A stretch of DNA of 64,000 nt from Lophius americanus (Eukaryota > Chordata > Actinopteri > Lophiiformes > Lophiidae): contig JBBDHG010000015.1 of assembly GCA_037951165.1 (NCBI GenBank), forward strand, positions 366,001 to 430,000, written 5' to 3'. Each line of letters starts with the position of its first letter. Position 1 is the first letter of the stretch. Below are positions 11,735 to 25,410 of the stretch, in pieces. The position numbers and the translations under genes were made by a program. Under the pieces are notes generated by a model, which did not search any database, was not told the DNA's origin, and saw only the letters and a program-made list of their open reading frames with translations.

Positions 11735-12160
11735 TGCGTTGTAAAGCAATGCCCCCGATGGAACTCAAAGTTAATGTGAAGTTATGTCCAGAAATCACTG
11801 TTCATGGGGAAAAGAAAGCCCCCCCGCTGAGCTAAAGATGATATACAGACCATAGATCCAGTCGAGTTGATTCACAGGAACTACAGATTAGGAAGTCCTG
11901 TCCGAAAAACAGTGTTTTTGCTTAAAAAGATCCCAGATCAGTCAAATATGACAAACACAAACACAGATGGTTATCCTAGAGTGGAATAATATGCACAAAA
12001 TTTGGACTAAATTGGACCAGCGCTCGAGAGATTATGGCCTGTAAACGTCTGTCAAAAATTAATAGCCGACCTTTCCCCAAATAACTGCAGTTCTTCCTCA
12101 CACTAAGTCCTATAAGGGGTTTACAATTTTGATGACGACTCCCATAATACCCCAGACTTT
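11735..12160 (+). repeat. Dispersed repeat family A, copy 2
   Basis: The left part has GCGTTGTAAAGCAATGCCCC and GTTATGTCC. The right part has ATTTGGACTAAATTGGACCA, TTATGGCCTG, GACCTTTCCCC and AGTTCTTCCTCACACTAAG. The order is the same as in copies near 14.3, 30.6 and 49.0 kb. Confidence 0.75.
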
Positions 12161-14247
12161 TCAGACACACAGTGACTCGGAGTTGATTGCTTTGGCGTAG
12201 TGGGATAGTGGCCAATGAAAAAAAAAAAAGGCCCAGGATGGCCAATAGAGAATGAGCTCGTCGATTGAAATGACTCATGGAGTAATTCATGGAGGGCTGG
12301 ATGTCAGCGCATCTCATCAGCACCACTTAATCGAAGTGGTCTATTATTGTGCAGAAAATTGGAGAACCAGGCTCAAAGTAATCACTTTTATTCTACTTTT
12401 ATGATGGTGCAATGTTCCATGAAATAAACAGATTCAGAGAATTGATGCATTTGAGTCAAATCAGACATCATGCCATAATGGTGACTCATTCATACAAATA
12501 GTCTTCATATCTATTGTTGATAATTATTAATAAAAAGGAGGTCAAACTACAACCTTAATTAACACCTTTCAATAAAAAAAGATAAATTGTCCTCTGAGCA
12601 TACAAATACACGCTTTGTCATTTATTTTAATACACTGGTGTGACACCTTAATACATGTCTGAACGACGAAGAGTGTCAAATGTGTCCATTATGATGGGCG
12701 AAATTGCCTCTTACACCTTTTACTGAAAAGAAAAAAACCCTAAAAAAAGACGCACACTGTGCCTTTAAGGTCGTTACAGAACCTCCGTGCGTTTAAGGGG
12801 TGGGGGGGGGGACGCAAGCTCTGCGGCTCGGAAACGCCAGCGCCGACTGGACAGCAGAGATGTAAAATTACGACCCAATAAAAATGAGATAAAATCAGCC
12901 TTCTAATATCGGCTTGTAAGTGTTTCAGGCTATTCAGATATTGATTTTACAATCCATCAATTTTGAGCAGAGACAAGGTGAGCGCTCACGCCATCAGACT
13001 CCTTCCAGCTCCGGCAGGAAGTACACTCGCTCGCAGGAATCTGCATATTCTCTTCTTTCTGTGCGTGCGCGCGTGTGCGTGCGTCCTCACCGGCTGTGCT
13101 AAAAATAGCGTTGTGCTGCTGCCTGTGTGGATGTCATGGAAGAAGAATGTGGGCCATTCGCCAGCTGTGATCCGCTCCACAAAACAGCTCCAAAAATCTA
13201 TTATTCTAACACGCACTCCTTCAGAAGGAGGACGGACAGATGCATGGACGAACGGACGAGAAGCGTTATTCTAACTAAAGCTCCAGTTACTGTATTCAGT
13301 AGTCAGGACAGTCTTTAGCCCACAGCTACCCTCTCCCCGTTTCTCCTTCCCTCCACATCTTGATCTTCCTCACTCCGCCTGGACACATGGACGCCATGTG
13401 ACTGACCGTGAGGAGATGACGGCTCAGCTTCGACAAGCACTCATACAATAACAACAATTGTTCAATTGCCCAAAAACATCCCTGCAACCTTTTTTCAGGG
13501 TCGCGACCAGGCAGTTGTGGGTTCGAAACATTAAGCCCTGTTGATGATGATGAACCAGATGAGGAGGGCAAACAGCTGCAAAGCATGGGAGCAATCCTAG
13601 ACGGGGCAACAAGAGCTTCTAATTACATTACCACAATAATGAAGGGCTCTTTCTAAGAGCGAGCCAAAGATGCATATTCATATATGAGCATCTGAGCGGC
13701 GTGTTGAAGCAGAGGGGATTCACCAGAACACTAGAAGAGTAATATATCTCTCAAGACCACCGTTGACTTTTGGAGAAAACGATGACTGTGGTTTTCCAGA
13801 CACCCCCTGACAGAATGTGACAAATGCTTTCTAGCAGCTCCAACAATCAGCACGATTTGCAAGCTGAGGCAAAAGCTGGGCCGACTTTTCTGTCAACTAC
13901 GAAGCACATGCTTGCTCCAAAAAACACATTCCAATCCTAACTACATCCTGGTCCCTGTGTCCCTTATGGCTTTAAGTAGACCGGATGCTTAGCTCAGCAG
14001 AGGAGCTCGGAGAATAGGGGAATGGAACAAGGTTGAGGGGTTGCCAGGGAGGAGAAGCCCTATATAATCTCCTCGTTACGCCACGAGCTCACTGTAGGGG
14101 AATGTATATGCATGTCTCCGAGTGTGCCTCGAGTCCAAGGACCTCCCCTTTAGCTAGCACCCACATTTAGAGCAGAAGGATCCAGAACACTCGCATGCGC
14201 TGGAGAGGAGAAAACGAGAGGTATTCTAAGGGTCTAAGACTCATTCC
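12161..14247. other. Unique intronic sequence
   Basis: No gene recognised. A small GC-rich patch with a G10 run lies at about 12780..12860. A GGTTCGAAAC string at about 13521 resembles a tRNA-type B box but lacks a paired A box or tRNA fold. Confidence 0.5.
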
Positions 14248-14745
14248 TGCGTTGTACAAGCAATCCGCTTGATTGAAGTCCTCAGATTAAATGACTCAAA
14301 TCTCAAACAGTCCATATTGACTCTACCTGACTATTTCTATGAAGTCAGCAGTATACTCACAGATCAGATCCCATACCGACTCAATAATGAAGATAAATAC
14401 AGTTAAAGTTAGACATAATAGGACTAGTGGCTGGGAAAATGCAGACGTTTTCCACAAAGAGTTCCCCCTAGGGACTAAAATGTGAACATTTAGAGTAAAA
14501 AAGAGTTTTTTTTTCCTTTTAAGACAATTCTTCTCGTGTTTATTCACATGAACCAAGAATGGTTAAGAAAGGATGGCCTTAAAACAGATCATCAAGATGA
14601 AGCTCCCCCTAGTGGCAGACATTTGCAACTAACCTTTCCCAAAATAAATAAAGTTCTTCCTCGCACTAAAGTCTGCGTGTATCAAATCTAAAAATGATGC
14701 ATAGTTATAGTTTTTTGAGTTATCGCGTTAATACTGCGGTGGATC
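14248..14745 (+). repeat. Dispersed repeat family A, copy 3
   Basis: It starts GCGTTGTACAAGCAATCC and continues TTGATTGAAGTCCTCAGATT. The right half has CCCCCTAGTGGCAGACATTT, CCTTTCCCAAAATAAATAAA, GTTCTTCCTCGCACTAAAGT and TTTTTTGAGTTATCGCGTTA. It looks like one of the more complete copies, about 0.5 kb. Confidence 0.75.
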
Positions 14746-14771
14746 TGTGCATGGCGCTGGCAGCCATGTTG

Positions 14772-14813
14772 GCATTTTAATATAATCCCTTTTTCTGGAT
14801 TATATTAAAATGC
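14772..14813. repeat. Perfect 17-bp hairpin
   Basis: GCATTTTAATATAATCC (14772..14788) and its exact reverse complement (14797..14813) flank the 8-base loop CTTTTTCT. It sits just after the third family A copy. Confidence 0.9.
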
Positions 14814-16212
14814 TTATAGTTCCCAAACTAACTAACAGTACCTCCCAGGACCATGGGGGGAATAACTGCAAAATACATCTCAGAGTTTACGGCTATAAAC
14901 CCCCCCCCTCCTCAAAAAGTGTCTAAATTCAACTTGTAAACATAAAAACAAAATATCCTAAAGAGAAAAGGCTCCTCTTGAGGAATTATTTGCTGTGGGA
15001 AAAAAAATGAATTTGAGGTCTCCTTGGGAAACATGACCAACACACTGACCCCATTCCTACATACCACCAAAATCAAAAGAATCCACAGATGTACGCAAAC
15101 ATTCTGCCTCCATCTTTCCTCCTCGTGCTTAGAGGAAAGAGGTTTCTCTCTCAGAACAATGCCTCGCCGCCATGGTCTCTCCCGCCGCGCTCAAAGTCAC
15201 TGACACGCACAGTCCTCCCGTGTCTGCGCTGTCAATCATATCAGCTGTCCGTACTTGCACACTCATGCCCGCATGCACAGTCTGGGTTCACGTGAGCGTA
15301 TGTGACAGACTGCCAGCGCCATTCAGCCTCGCCGAGCATAAAATGCTATCAGGCTGGTAAAGACGGGAGCAGACGTTGATGGAGGGAGAAAGAGAACTTT
15401 TATGTAGAGACTGTGAGGGAGTTTATTTTAACTGAACACACACATAACGTCATTTTCAAATGATGCTTCCGTAAATGGACATTGCTTATTCCACAAGGGG
15501 GCAGCGAGGAGTCGAAGGTTTTGCCGACAATGAAATTGTCGGTGTGGGAGTCTCTGATGATGTACTTCAGAAATAAGAAAGACTTCAAAGCCGGTAATTA
15601 TTCCCATCACAACATGTGGATGGAGACATTTGTGGTGTCTCGGTTGAATTAAGGCAACACTCTCCTCAGGAGTTCCGGTGGCACTGCTCTGTTTCGTTCG
15701 CATCTGTAAGCTTTCACAAAAAGCACACAGTTTTTGGAACGCTCGGAAAACAAAGTAACAGAAGGGAAAATGCGGAATTAGGAGAAAGCATCAAACCTTC
15801 CGCTCTCCAGGTTTGATCTTCACCCTCCTGGAACACAGGTGTTGGCAGATTGTCTGTCAGAACGAGATCCGACTCCCAGTCTCCGTGCATACATGGAGCG
15901 CGGCGTTAAGAGCCAAGACCAACAGAGGAAGAGTTGGGTGTTTATTCAGTGTCACCGCTTCAAGGCGGAACAGTGTAATGGTTGTTGTGGGAAAATGGTT
16001 CGCTATCGATATCAGCTTCTAAGCGAGCACCTATGCCAGTTTCCCCTGCCCTGTAGCCGTGGTTCTAAGGATTATTATTCATATCATTCAGTTACATTTG
16101 GCCGGTTGGGAGCAGAAACCGTTCAAGCGGAGGACTGGGCCATGTCCCAACAAGAGACTGAAATACAGGTCTCGTGACAGGAGTGTGCATTAAATCCTGG
16201 TAAAAAGCAACC

Positions 16213-16214
<2 letters not shown>
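14814..16214. other. Unique intronic sequence
   Basis: No gene or repeat family was recognised. Confidence 0.5.

Positions 16215-16250
<36 letters not shown>
16215..16250. repeat. (TG)18 microsatellite
   Basis: A pure TG run, ending in CGCGG. Confidence 0.95.
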
Positions 16251-16254
<4 letters not shown>

Positions 16255-19200
16255 GACAGGTTTCATAACAAATGGCCCCGATTCAGTAATAACAGTCTCA
16301 TTCAAAACACTTGCCCTCAAACTCAACTCAATATCATTTTCACTTTAGCTTCTCGCTGCTGGACTTCTTTCCCCGCGCTGTGGGGACACAAACCCCGACT
16401 CCCTGGCTGCGCTCACGTGGACGGCCAGGTCCGATCGAGCGCGCTCTTCGACATGCCGTCATTCATCACGGTGGCGGTGGCGGTGGCTACGGCACCTGCG
16501 CCTCTCTTCTATTCCCCCGGGAAGCCTTTGGAAGACCCCGCTGCTGATCCCTTTTAACGGAGCTGCACTCCGGCGCCTCCTCTCCCCCTCGCATTGAAAT
16601 GTGGGATGTGATTTCGAACATCAGTGACAGTAGTTTATTTCCTTAGATTCAGTCCGTCAAATTGAAGAACTCCTCCATGTCAGAGAAGACGCAAGAAGAC
16701 ACAAAGTACAGACATCATGAAGATCCTTCCACCGCACAAAAGTCCCGACAGGACATTTATCGCATCCCCAAAAAGTCTGGAATCATCATCGCGTGCGCTG
16801 CAGATCCTTCACTGGAGGAAATCTACCATATTATGTATTCTCATATTTTCTCACTAGGTGGAGCTGTTTCGATGGAAACCGCTTTTCTTCGTAGTTGTCC
16901 GATTTTGTTCAAATTTGGTACGTATGAATCAACCCGAAGAAACCTTTCTATCAAGATGAAGAAAAAGAGTTCAAGCAAAGCGATTGCTTGTACAATGCAG
17001 GGGATTGGGAACATAATTGGGGAGTCACCCCTACTGTCTGAGACGAAAGCATAGGCCTAGTTACTTTGATGGTTGTAAACCTAAATATTCAAATGTACTA
17101 AGGACATTATGTACGGTCAGGTTTGTTCGCCGGACTTAAACCTGTGTTTACATGATGTTTTTGTGTCTTCAGCAACAAATTGCCTGAGGCTATGGCGGTG
17201 CAAATAGGCAATTCCTTTGAAAGATTTTCTTTCTTTGCAAGCAAGGTCACATGTCCGCCATTGGCGCTCTTAAATCTACACAAGGTCACAATTTGTCAAT
17301 AGCTACTCCCTTAAAACACAAGGTTGAAAGAAAAACAATTTGCAGACACTGGAAATATACTTTCAAGTGCACTTAATGCAGTCCAGGGTCATAAAATGAA
17401 CTACTGTAGTCATAATGAGAAGCCCATCATCTTTTAATTTAAGCAAAAACACAAACTTCATATGGCGGCAGCGTTGTTCCACAAGGAGAGAGGTTTACCT
17501 TTCTTCCGGCCGTTAAGTGATGGTGCTTGACACGCCGCCTTGAAATTAATGAGTGTTTTACGACCAAGTGTTTCCGTTCCATCATGTGATGTCAACACCT
17601 TAAGATATTATGGGAGCCGACGGTTTGCCAATTGCTGATTGAAGACTGGAGCGTGCACACATCCACATGCACGTTGTGTTTTACAGAACGCTATGCAAGA
17701 GTTTGCAGGCGTATCGTGCCTCAAAGCTGAAGCCCTCCCACTCCTACAGAGACAAGAAGGGAACAGGAAGGCAGAAACAGGAAACAGAGTAACCTCATTA
17801 GCCTGGTGTGTTGTCTGACAGGAACAGCCTGCAGGCTCATATGTATACACAAAGAACCACCGGGCCCTGGTCAGCTTAAGCAACATCTGTCTGCAACTAG
17901 AAGAAGATGCCATTCGTATGGGAGCGAGCTAGTGTTAGGGAGGCTTCCAGAAAGTGTTAACCTCGGATAGTCAGACTCATCAGCGCCGGTGTAGGATTAC
18001 ATCTGGAAACCAGGTAAGCAAGGCAGTAAACACTCGGAGAGGAAGAGGCATACATTACACACATGCAACCCGGCCACAACAACTACAACTCCTGGCCTGA
18101 GGCGCTAGGCTCATTTACCCTTGCAGAACTTTGCACAGGCTCAGACAAGCTGTTTTACTAGAAAGACTCATTAATTCCCTTTTCTACAACCAGGACATAA
18201 AAAGATATTGAGCGTGTGAACACGGCCGCCGCTTGCCTGTGTATCGCAAGCTACATTTTAGATATCGCAAAGAAGGACTTTCTCCCACTCCGTCCTCAGA
18301 GCGAGGAGACTTAAGGGCCGTCTCTGATGATTTGAATCATGATCGTGTCCCTGTTTGGATTTAACAAACACAAATGAATAGAAAAACAGAGAGACGCCCA
18401 CATCGGCCCATCTCGTATCTTCAACGAAGCGCGATCATCGCTGATGTGATTAAGGGGGCTTTCATACTTTGCATGTGGGTTCTCTGAAGCAAACTCACGT
18501 ACAATTGTTCGGTTAAATGCTGCCCCTCAGCCATGTGTGCACCAAAACAGAGGGTCTTGGTCCGCTTCCAAACTAACTCGGGTGTAGTTTGACTTAAATA
18601 TGACCACGGCGTGGACGGAAGACCCGACCACGATGTCACAAATTGCGACCCTTAAATGCATTCGATTTGACAACACAGAAACGGAACTGCGTAGCATAGC
18701 GTAGCATAGCGTAGCGTAGCATTGTTTTGGAAGGCCGCCAGTTCCGAAAGTAAATGTCAAAAATCATGTGTCCTTATCCATATGTTCTTTGTTTGGCATC
18801 ATTTGAATAACGGCGTAAGATTTCTTATCCAACGATGATGTAACATCCCTCTAGAATGAGGGTCGTTGACCTAAACGTCAGTAACAGACATTGTGTTGAT
18901 AAAACGTTGGGTGTGTGTACATTGGCTCCTCTGCAGACCCCCTGAGTAATGTTTACCTACAAATTCCCTTGTCAACATCCCTCTAAAAAAAAGAAAATAA
19001 AAAGCCCTTAACCTGTATTTACAGAGAAGGCTTTACTTTCCAACGTCTTCTGATAAACCTGAGTAACAACTGGATTTGTACTAGCGACTAGTGGCAACCC
19101 AGAAACTACTGTGTTGTAATAATATATGTATAACGACTAATTACAATAACACAAATACAGCCATTGAAGAAGAAAAAGCCACATTTTGACACATTTGTAT

Positions 19201-22080
19201 AGCAATAGTGGCTCATTTCCATGATGGAACAGGGGCCAGTCTATCGGATTTGTGGATCTAAAGACTAGCAGCTTTGTAGTTACAGCAGTGAACGACCGAC
19301 CATTAACTACAAAATCAACAAATCGCCTCGCTCATGATATCAGGCTGCATGTTTCATCAGAACCAAAATGTGCCCACAGTGACTTTTGACTTTGTTACAA
19401 AATGATCCGTGATGTTGCGCTGGAGGCTAAGTTAAATCCTCCACTCAAAGAAGAGTAAGAAAAACCGTGATGAGACCATTAAGAAAAAGTCAAACATCAA
19501 ACCGAGGGAAAGCGACACACCAAACCTTCACACGTCAAACTGTTTTACGCTGAAGAAACGATTATCGCGATAGCGATTATTTCAAGTAATTGCGATCAGA
19601 TCCGATGCTGTAAGAATTGTGACAGGCCTAAGTTTGAGACCAACACATGTGGGACAAATAACACACTAGAAATAAAAGAGCCGATGGAGGATGGACAGAC
19701 TTTTTAAGGAAAGGTAGAGGCTGCAGTTAAAAAAAAAACTGACAGAAAATGACTTAATGCCCAACGCCTTTGCTGCATTACACTCCCTCATGGGCGTCCG
19801 GCCAACGCGCTGTGCAGTGTTGTTCATCGAGACGGATGACCGTCCACTGTCACTGCTCCATGTATCCATGAAGAGAAGAGAGGAGAACAAAGTGGCTTTC
19901 TGTGTGGCCTCTTCGGGCCTGGTACTGGTTGGCATTGGCTAGTATCACCCACTCTGCAGCTGGTGTCAATATTAACCCGCCTGTTGGAGGGCGGATGGTC
20001 GGGCCATGTGGGCAACCACCAGCCAAGCTGGAGGCGGAGCAGCGCTCACTATCTGTGTGTGTTGTGTCCTGAAATGCACTCTGATGTGTGCTCACAATTG
20101 TCACAGAGTCTCGGGGGTAAAACCAACTTTGTGTATGCAACTGTTTGCAGACGCTTCAAGTCTACACGCAGCTGCTTGTAGAGCAAAAATGGTCCTAGGA
20201 TCCGGACAACCACCAAACCAAACTGTGCAGAAATGAGAATATGATGCAATATTAGCTGTTTTTTTTGCAATGCGACGCCAGTCCGAAGTGTCAGATTGGA
20301 ATACATGCGTCTTTGACGTAACAAAGCTGCTCCGGCGGGAGACTCTTTACACACAAAAACACCCCAATAAACGCTAGAAACATCACTATCAACACTTTAA
20401 ATACAAACAAAAGCGTTCAAACTTACTGAACTGGCTATTGAAGTCGCACGCCTGCTGCGTGCAACATCTGGGTCAATTAAGGGCTGTGAACTGTTCAATC
20501 TGGAGACCAATATAAGAGTGACAGTTTGACCGCAACCTAAATCACATCCGAAACCATTCTCTACGGTTTTGTATCCGACCCTGCTAACACTATCCTTGGC
20601 AAGATAATTAAAGAATAGCCCGAATGCTTTCATAAAAAAGGTAGAAAGTGTAATAAAACAGGAGCGATGCAAATAAATGGAAACCTTTCTGAAAAATCTA
20701 TAAACACAAAGAGTCATTTGTCAGTTTTGTGTGCCTGAGGCTGATGACAGCAACAACAGATGAGCTTGTAGAGACCATGTAAGGTCAAGTCCCTCTGCCA
20801 GACAATCTCACTAAAAAGCCCCTGACAACACAAGGCTCTTTGAGGCTGCACTCGCACACTTTCACACACGCACAAACACACAAGACGGACTCTGATGGAC
20901 TTAAAAGCTCACGCTACACAAGTGTTGGCCTGGATCATTACTGGACGACTGTTACCTGCACAGGCGCTCACAGCCGGAGCCCAGAGGTGCAGGAGCATCC
21001 CGTCTCCCGGCAGCTGCTTCTGACAAGCCACACGATTATTTTTTTTTTTTTTTCATACGCCTTCAGATGTAGCTACCGGAATCAAAGAAACAAGAGCTGG
21101 CAAACAGAACATCTTCCTGCATGTCATCATTTTAAACTGTTGTGTACGTTCTCCTGCAGTAAAGCCGACCGACTTCAACCAAGAGAAAGAGTAGAGACCC
21201 TGATCATTCAGAATGTATGTCAAGTATTTTCTGAAACGTATGGGTCCATTCTTTTTCTTTTGTTGCTATTTTTCATGCAGCTTTTCAGTCGAGCGAGACA
21301 ATCGCAGCAAAAACAACTACACAACTATTATTTCATAAGCAGCACATTTTTAGCAGTCTTCCGCCGCTTGATGGCGAGAAATGCATCAAACTGTTGTTAA
21401 GAGGCTAAAAATATCACTTTGGTGAAAAACTTATTACCTAATTAAACACAGTAAATAATTATCCTCCTCCGCACTTACACAAGTAGGACTGGAGGACTTT
21501 TGACTTTTCCAATCCCATTTTTCCCGCCTTGTATAGACATTTGTCCTGAAACACCACATTCATGCACACATATACATAACAAGGACTGCCAGGTTACGTC
21601 TTAATGAACATTTTGTAACCAACTTGATGTGTTGGGAGATGGAAATATGGACAAGTGTGGAGATCTGAGCGACTTTGACTAATGGTGAATTAGAATGGTT
21701 TTATGATCAAGAGGTTACTGCTCATTCCCCATTTTGAAGATGGGGAAGCAACACTTCCCCATATAAACGTCTATAGACAGACACATAACCAAATGTCTGT
21801 CTGACAAAAACTGAGGCCTTGTGGTTTTGTACCAGCTACACCACTTTTTAGACTAAGACAAATAACATGCGCCTTCTCAGTGTTATGGGAACGACAGTTG
21901 TGGCAGTCTGCAAAAACCTGACACTATTGGCAGAATGCAGTGAGTGGGCTTTAGCAAAGCAGAGCCAAAACACATCTCATAAACTCCCATACTGCCAAGA
22001 TTACTGATCATATCCAATAAAGTCGCATGAAACTGCAATGAATCTGTAATATGAACATCGAGGTAGCAATATTCAAGCAT
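16251..22080. other. Unique intronic sequence
   Basis: No gene was recognised. A GC/CpG-richer patch lies at about 16360..16580 and includes GGTGGC repeats. A short GTAGCATAGC tandem lies at about 18688..18722. T runs occur near 21040. Confidence 0.5.
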
Positions 22081-22098
22081 ACACACACACACACACAC
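22081..22098. repeat. (AC)9 microsatellite
   Basis: A pure AC run, then CTACACGCAGACACACC. Confidence 0.85.
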
Positions 22099-24770
22099 CT
22101 ACACGCAGACACACCAACGCCTAAAATCCTTTTTTTATTTATTGCATTGTTTAAAAGGCTAAGCTAGTCCACAGCCAAAGTGCTAGACAAGCACTGGAAA
22201 ATAAATCTATAACCATTCATGGGGGAATGTGAAAAGCAACCTTTACAGTGCAACCTCTTATTTACTACCCCCCCCCCGCTCTGCTCTCACTCTCTTTATT
22301 GCAGTCCAGATGCATTCTGTTTGTTTACCCCGACACCGCGGCCCAATTTAGCTGGAATGAGGGAAATTAAATCAGGCCTTGTGAAATCGCTACTCCCCTG
22401 CCCTCGTTTTGGCCATTAAATTGTCATCGTTGGCCAGTCATTTACAAGACAAAAGCAAAGCGGGAAGACGGGGGACATGGCAGAAATTGCAGGATACTCG
22501 CCACGTAGGAGGCTGGGGGTCATGGGCTGAGGAAGATACCGTTTGCTTAAACAAATGATGAGGTGGATTAAAGAGTGTTGAGCTGTAAAATAGGATCAAG
22601 AGCGGAGGCGAAACGCTGGACAGTTTTAAAGGAGAGAGAAAACGAAAAGAAAGCAGCCGTGTTTATGTGTTTGTTATATTATGCATGACGGTCAACACCA
22701 ACATGGGTAAAGGCAGATAGACACAAACAAAAAGCTAACCAACTAACTAATTATCTCAACAGTTAGAGCTCTGCGTCACACTGATGTCAGGGGATTTTCT
22801 ATGCATAGGTCCAGCTAAAAGGTCAAAGGTCAGGGGCAAGCAGGTGGTCAGAAAAGAGGTTGAAGCCAGTCAAAGGCGCGCTGTTGTGCTTTTCAGCCGC
22901 AAAATGCTAATGGGGGCGTCGATCGACATCTGGGGGGGGGGATGGAACAACAGGGCGTAATGGATGTTTTTTTTTCCCTAATAAAATGTTGTAAGCTGGT
23001 GATAAGGAATAATCCAACGTCATGAAATGTGTTTCTCATTTCAAGTTTTGTGGTTAGTCTTTTACCGCCACCAGCGTTTCTGCAGTTAAAGTTCCTGCTT
23101 TTACAATTCCTGCTTTCATAAGTCCGTTATGCAGTTGTGTTTGCCTGCTGTGAGGATGAGGATGCTGACTTTGAAAACCGATTTTACATTTTTTCTGGTA
23201 GAACCTGTTTTTACACTCCGTTCCATGTGGTTTGTTTTTGTCTTGTGTGTGACTGGGGGTGGCGGGGTACAGGGCATTTGTGTTTAAGCTCGGCAGCCAT
23301 ACATCATTGTATATCATACTTTATAAATTCAATCTGATTGAGTGATTGATTCAAACGGGGACATGTGTAAACAAATTGATTTGTCAAGTTATGTTGTCGT
23401 TGGCAAAGGTTTGATCGATACACATTCAAATGTCAGGTTCCTTGAGGAAAACCGATGCGCTTTCCACAATGCCATAGTGGCGCTACAGCGGGATCTCTCC
23501 GTAGAAACAGCTACAGTCATTTCTTTATAATCTATTTACCTCGTAACCATCTTGGTCGGCCTGCAAGGATCCAGATTGCTCTTTCTCTCCGGTCTTTTTG
23601 CCCCCCAACCAGAGCGTGATAAGGGCCCCTTTACATGACAAAGGGCCGTGGAAGACCCAGGCAGAGCAAAGAAAGAGGTTCCTTTCAGCTGTCAGAGGAG
23701 GGCAAACCCTCCGCCCAAAGAGGTTATGGTCACATGGTTCTAATTTAAAATTCAAAGGTGAATTGGGAACTTTGGATCCCCTGGCCTAGCATCATATCAA
23801 GTATCTGGAAGCACCTTGATGTTAAATTAAAGTTAAGTTGCCATGGCCGTGATGTCCAACATCAAGGCTTCTAATCTTTAAAGCTTTGAAAATAATGTCC
23901 TGAAAGCTTTTTTTTCTCCAGTTCTTTCATTTCCAGCTAGCCACAACATGAGTACTCTTTCAAAGTCGGACATCGTCACCGGAGCAACATTCCGCACACT
24001 AGAAACCAATTATACCGGGTTGCTGAGCTCACTGAAAACCCGAGCTGCTCTTTGGCATGTGTTACAACTTTAGCTCACAGCTGTAAGCTCCCTCACCTCG
24101 CTCTGAACCTCACCCTCGCTAATGATGTGCAATGTGCTAAAATTACTGCTGCTGGAGCATTACAAGAACACAGAAGAGACGCATCTCCCTCTGGTCTCCA
24201 AATGAGCGTGAACTCAAGAGATGTTTTGACACCGGTGAAAGTGAAGAGGATGTGAAAAAGGGGAAGCCTGGTTGCCTCGGTGTGAATTGCAGACAAACAA
24301 GACATCTGGAACGGGTAGAGTTTATATGTAGAAGCAGGATTTGGATGTTGAGTTTAGCTTTGAGTCTGGAATTTCGAGGAGTCGGGCGGTTAGAAAGAAA
24401 TGGGGAACAGAAACGGCGTCTCACGGGAGTTGGTGAGAGGAAGAGCAGTGGGGGGAGGACAGGTAGGCATTGTGTCTTGAGTTCCCTCTTCTTTTCATTC
24501 ACTCTGGTTCCATCTTTTCCTCTCGGGGGTACGGTAACTAAAGAGGGTGTTAAAAATGACTCGCTGCTTAAGAGTCTACGGACGGTGGGGCGTCTAGAAC
24601 GCTGTGCTCTACAAGGATGAAGAAATTCAACCGTCTGGCACCTGGAGCAGACGGAGACTGCTGGATAGGGGTAGTTTTAGCATTTTAAGGAGATGCGGCC
24701 AACATTTGCAGCTGAATGCATGTTGCCGCCCATGTGCTTCAAAGGCTGCAACAAAAGCAGTACTAGCAAA
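22099..24770. other. Unique intronic sequence with a possible conserved block
   Basis: No gene was recognised. The stretch 22310..22480 is non-repetitive, with ATTTAGCTGGAATGAGG, GGCCATTAAATTGTCATCG and similar motifs of the type seen in conserved vertebrate non-coding elements. This is by appearance only. Confidence 0.4.
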
Positions 24771-25410
24771 AGGCACTCAAGAGATCGCAAACCCCAACCA
24801 AGGGCCAAAACCTACCTCTGAAGCTACTCTAAACTACTACTCGTAGTTTCGTCATTTACTGTTCCTCTCCAGTATAAAACACCAAGCAGCAAGAAACAAA
24901 AAGTACCCAAGGATTAGGAACAAAGAAAATACAGATCTCTCCAGTTATGCCTGAGTTATTGCCAGGCTTGACGCGTGTCGTACGATTTCCTGTACGTCTC
25001 CCGTAAACACACATCGTCCTCCCCCCCAAACAGGAACATCAAAGGAATCAAAGGTATCAACAACTAGAAAAAGCACCCAGAGAGCGCAAACCTCTGCCAA
25101 GGAACACCAGTGCCCCAGTTTAAGGAATAATTCATACAGATTTCTGCATTAATGTCTGAGTTATTGCCAACATCTAAATCTATCGACAACTCCAAGAAAC
25201 TCTCTGAGTATCTCTCAAAATACTTTGTAGACGGTCGTCTCCTGCACCTTCCACTTCAGCGTCTCTGCTCAGCCCACTGAGCCCCCAGCTTCATCCCCAA
25301 AGAAACACCAAAGGAACAAAGGAAGCGATTACCGCAATGTGACGTCACTACTCCAAACGACTAATTACGTTTTTGTTTTTTTTAAGATGCCACAAAACAC
25401 CTCTAGAATA
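24771..25410. repeat. Dispersed repeat family B, copy 1 (internally duplicated)
   Basis: The right half (25130..25400) matches 51160..51435: TCTGAGTATCTC, CAAAATACT, CCTTCCACTTCAGCGTCTCT, GCCCACTGAGCCCC, CCAAAGAAACA, TGTGACGTCAC and CACTCCAAA in the same order. The left half contains two diverged repeats of a GCAAACC...CAGATTTCT...TGAGTTATTGCC segment (24779..24962 and 25080..25170). Class unknown. Confidence 0.75.

Noticed and set aside
13500..13535. tRNA B-box-like GGTTCGAAAC (possible tRNA or SINE)
   Set aside because: No A box at the right distance, no cloverleaf and no second copy in the window.
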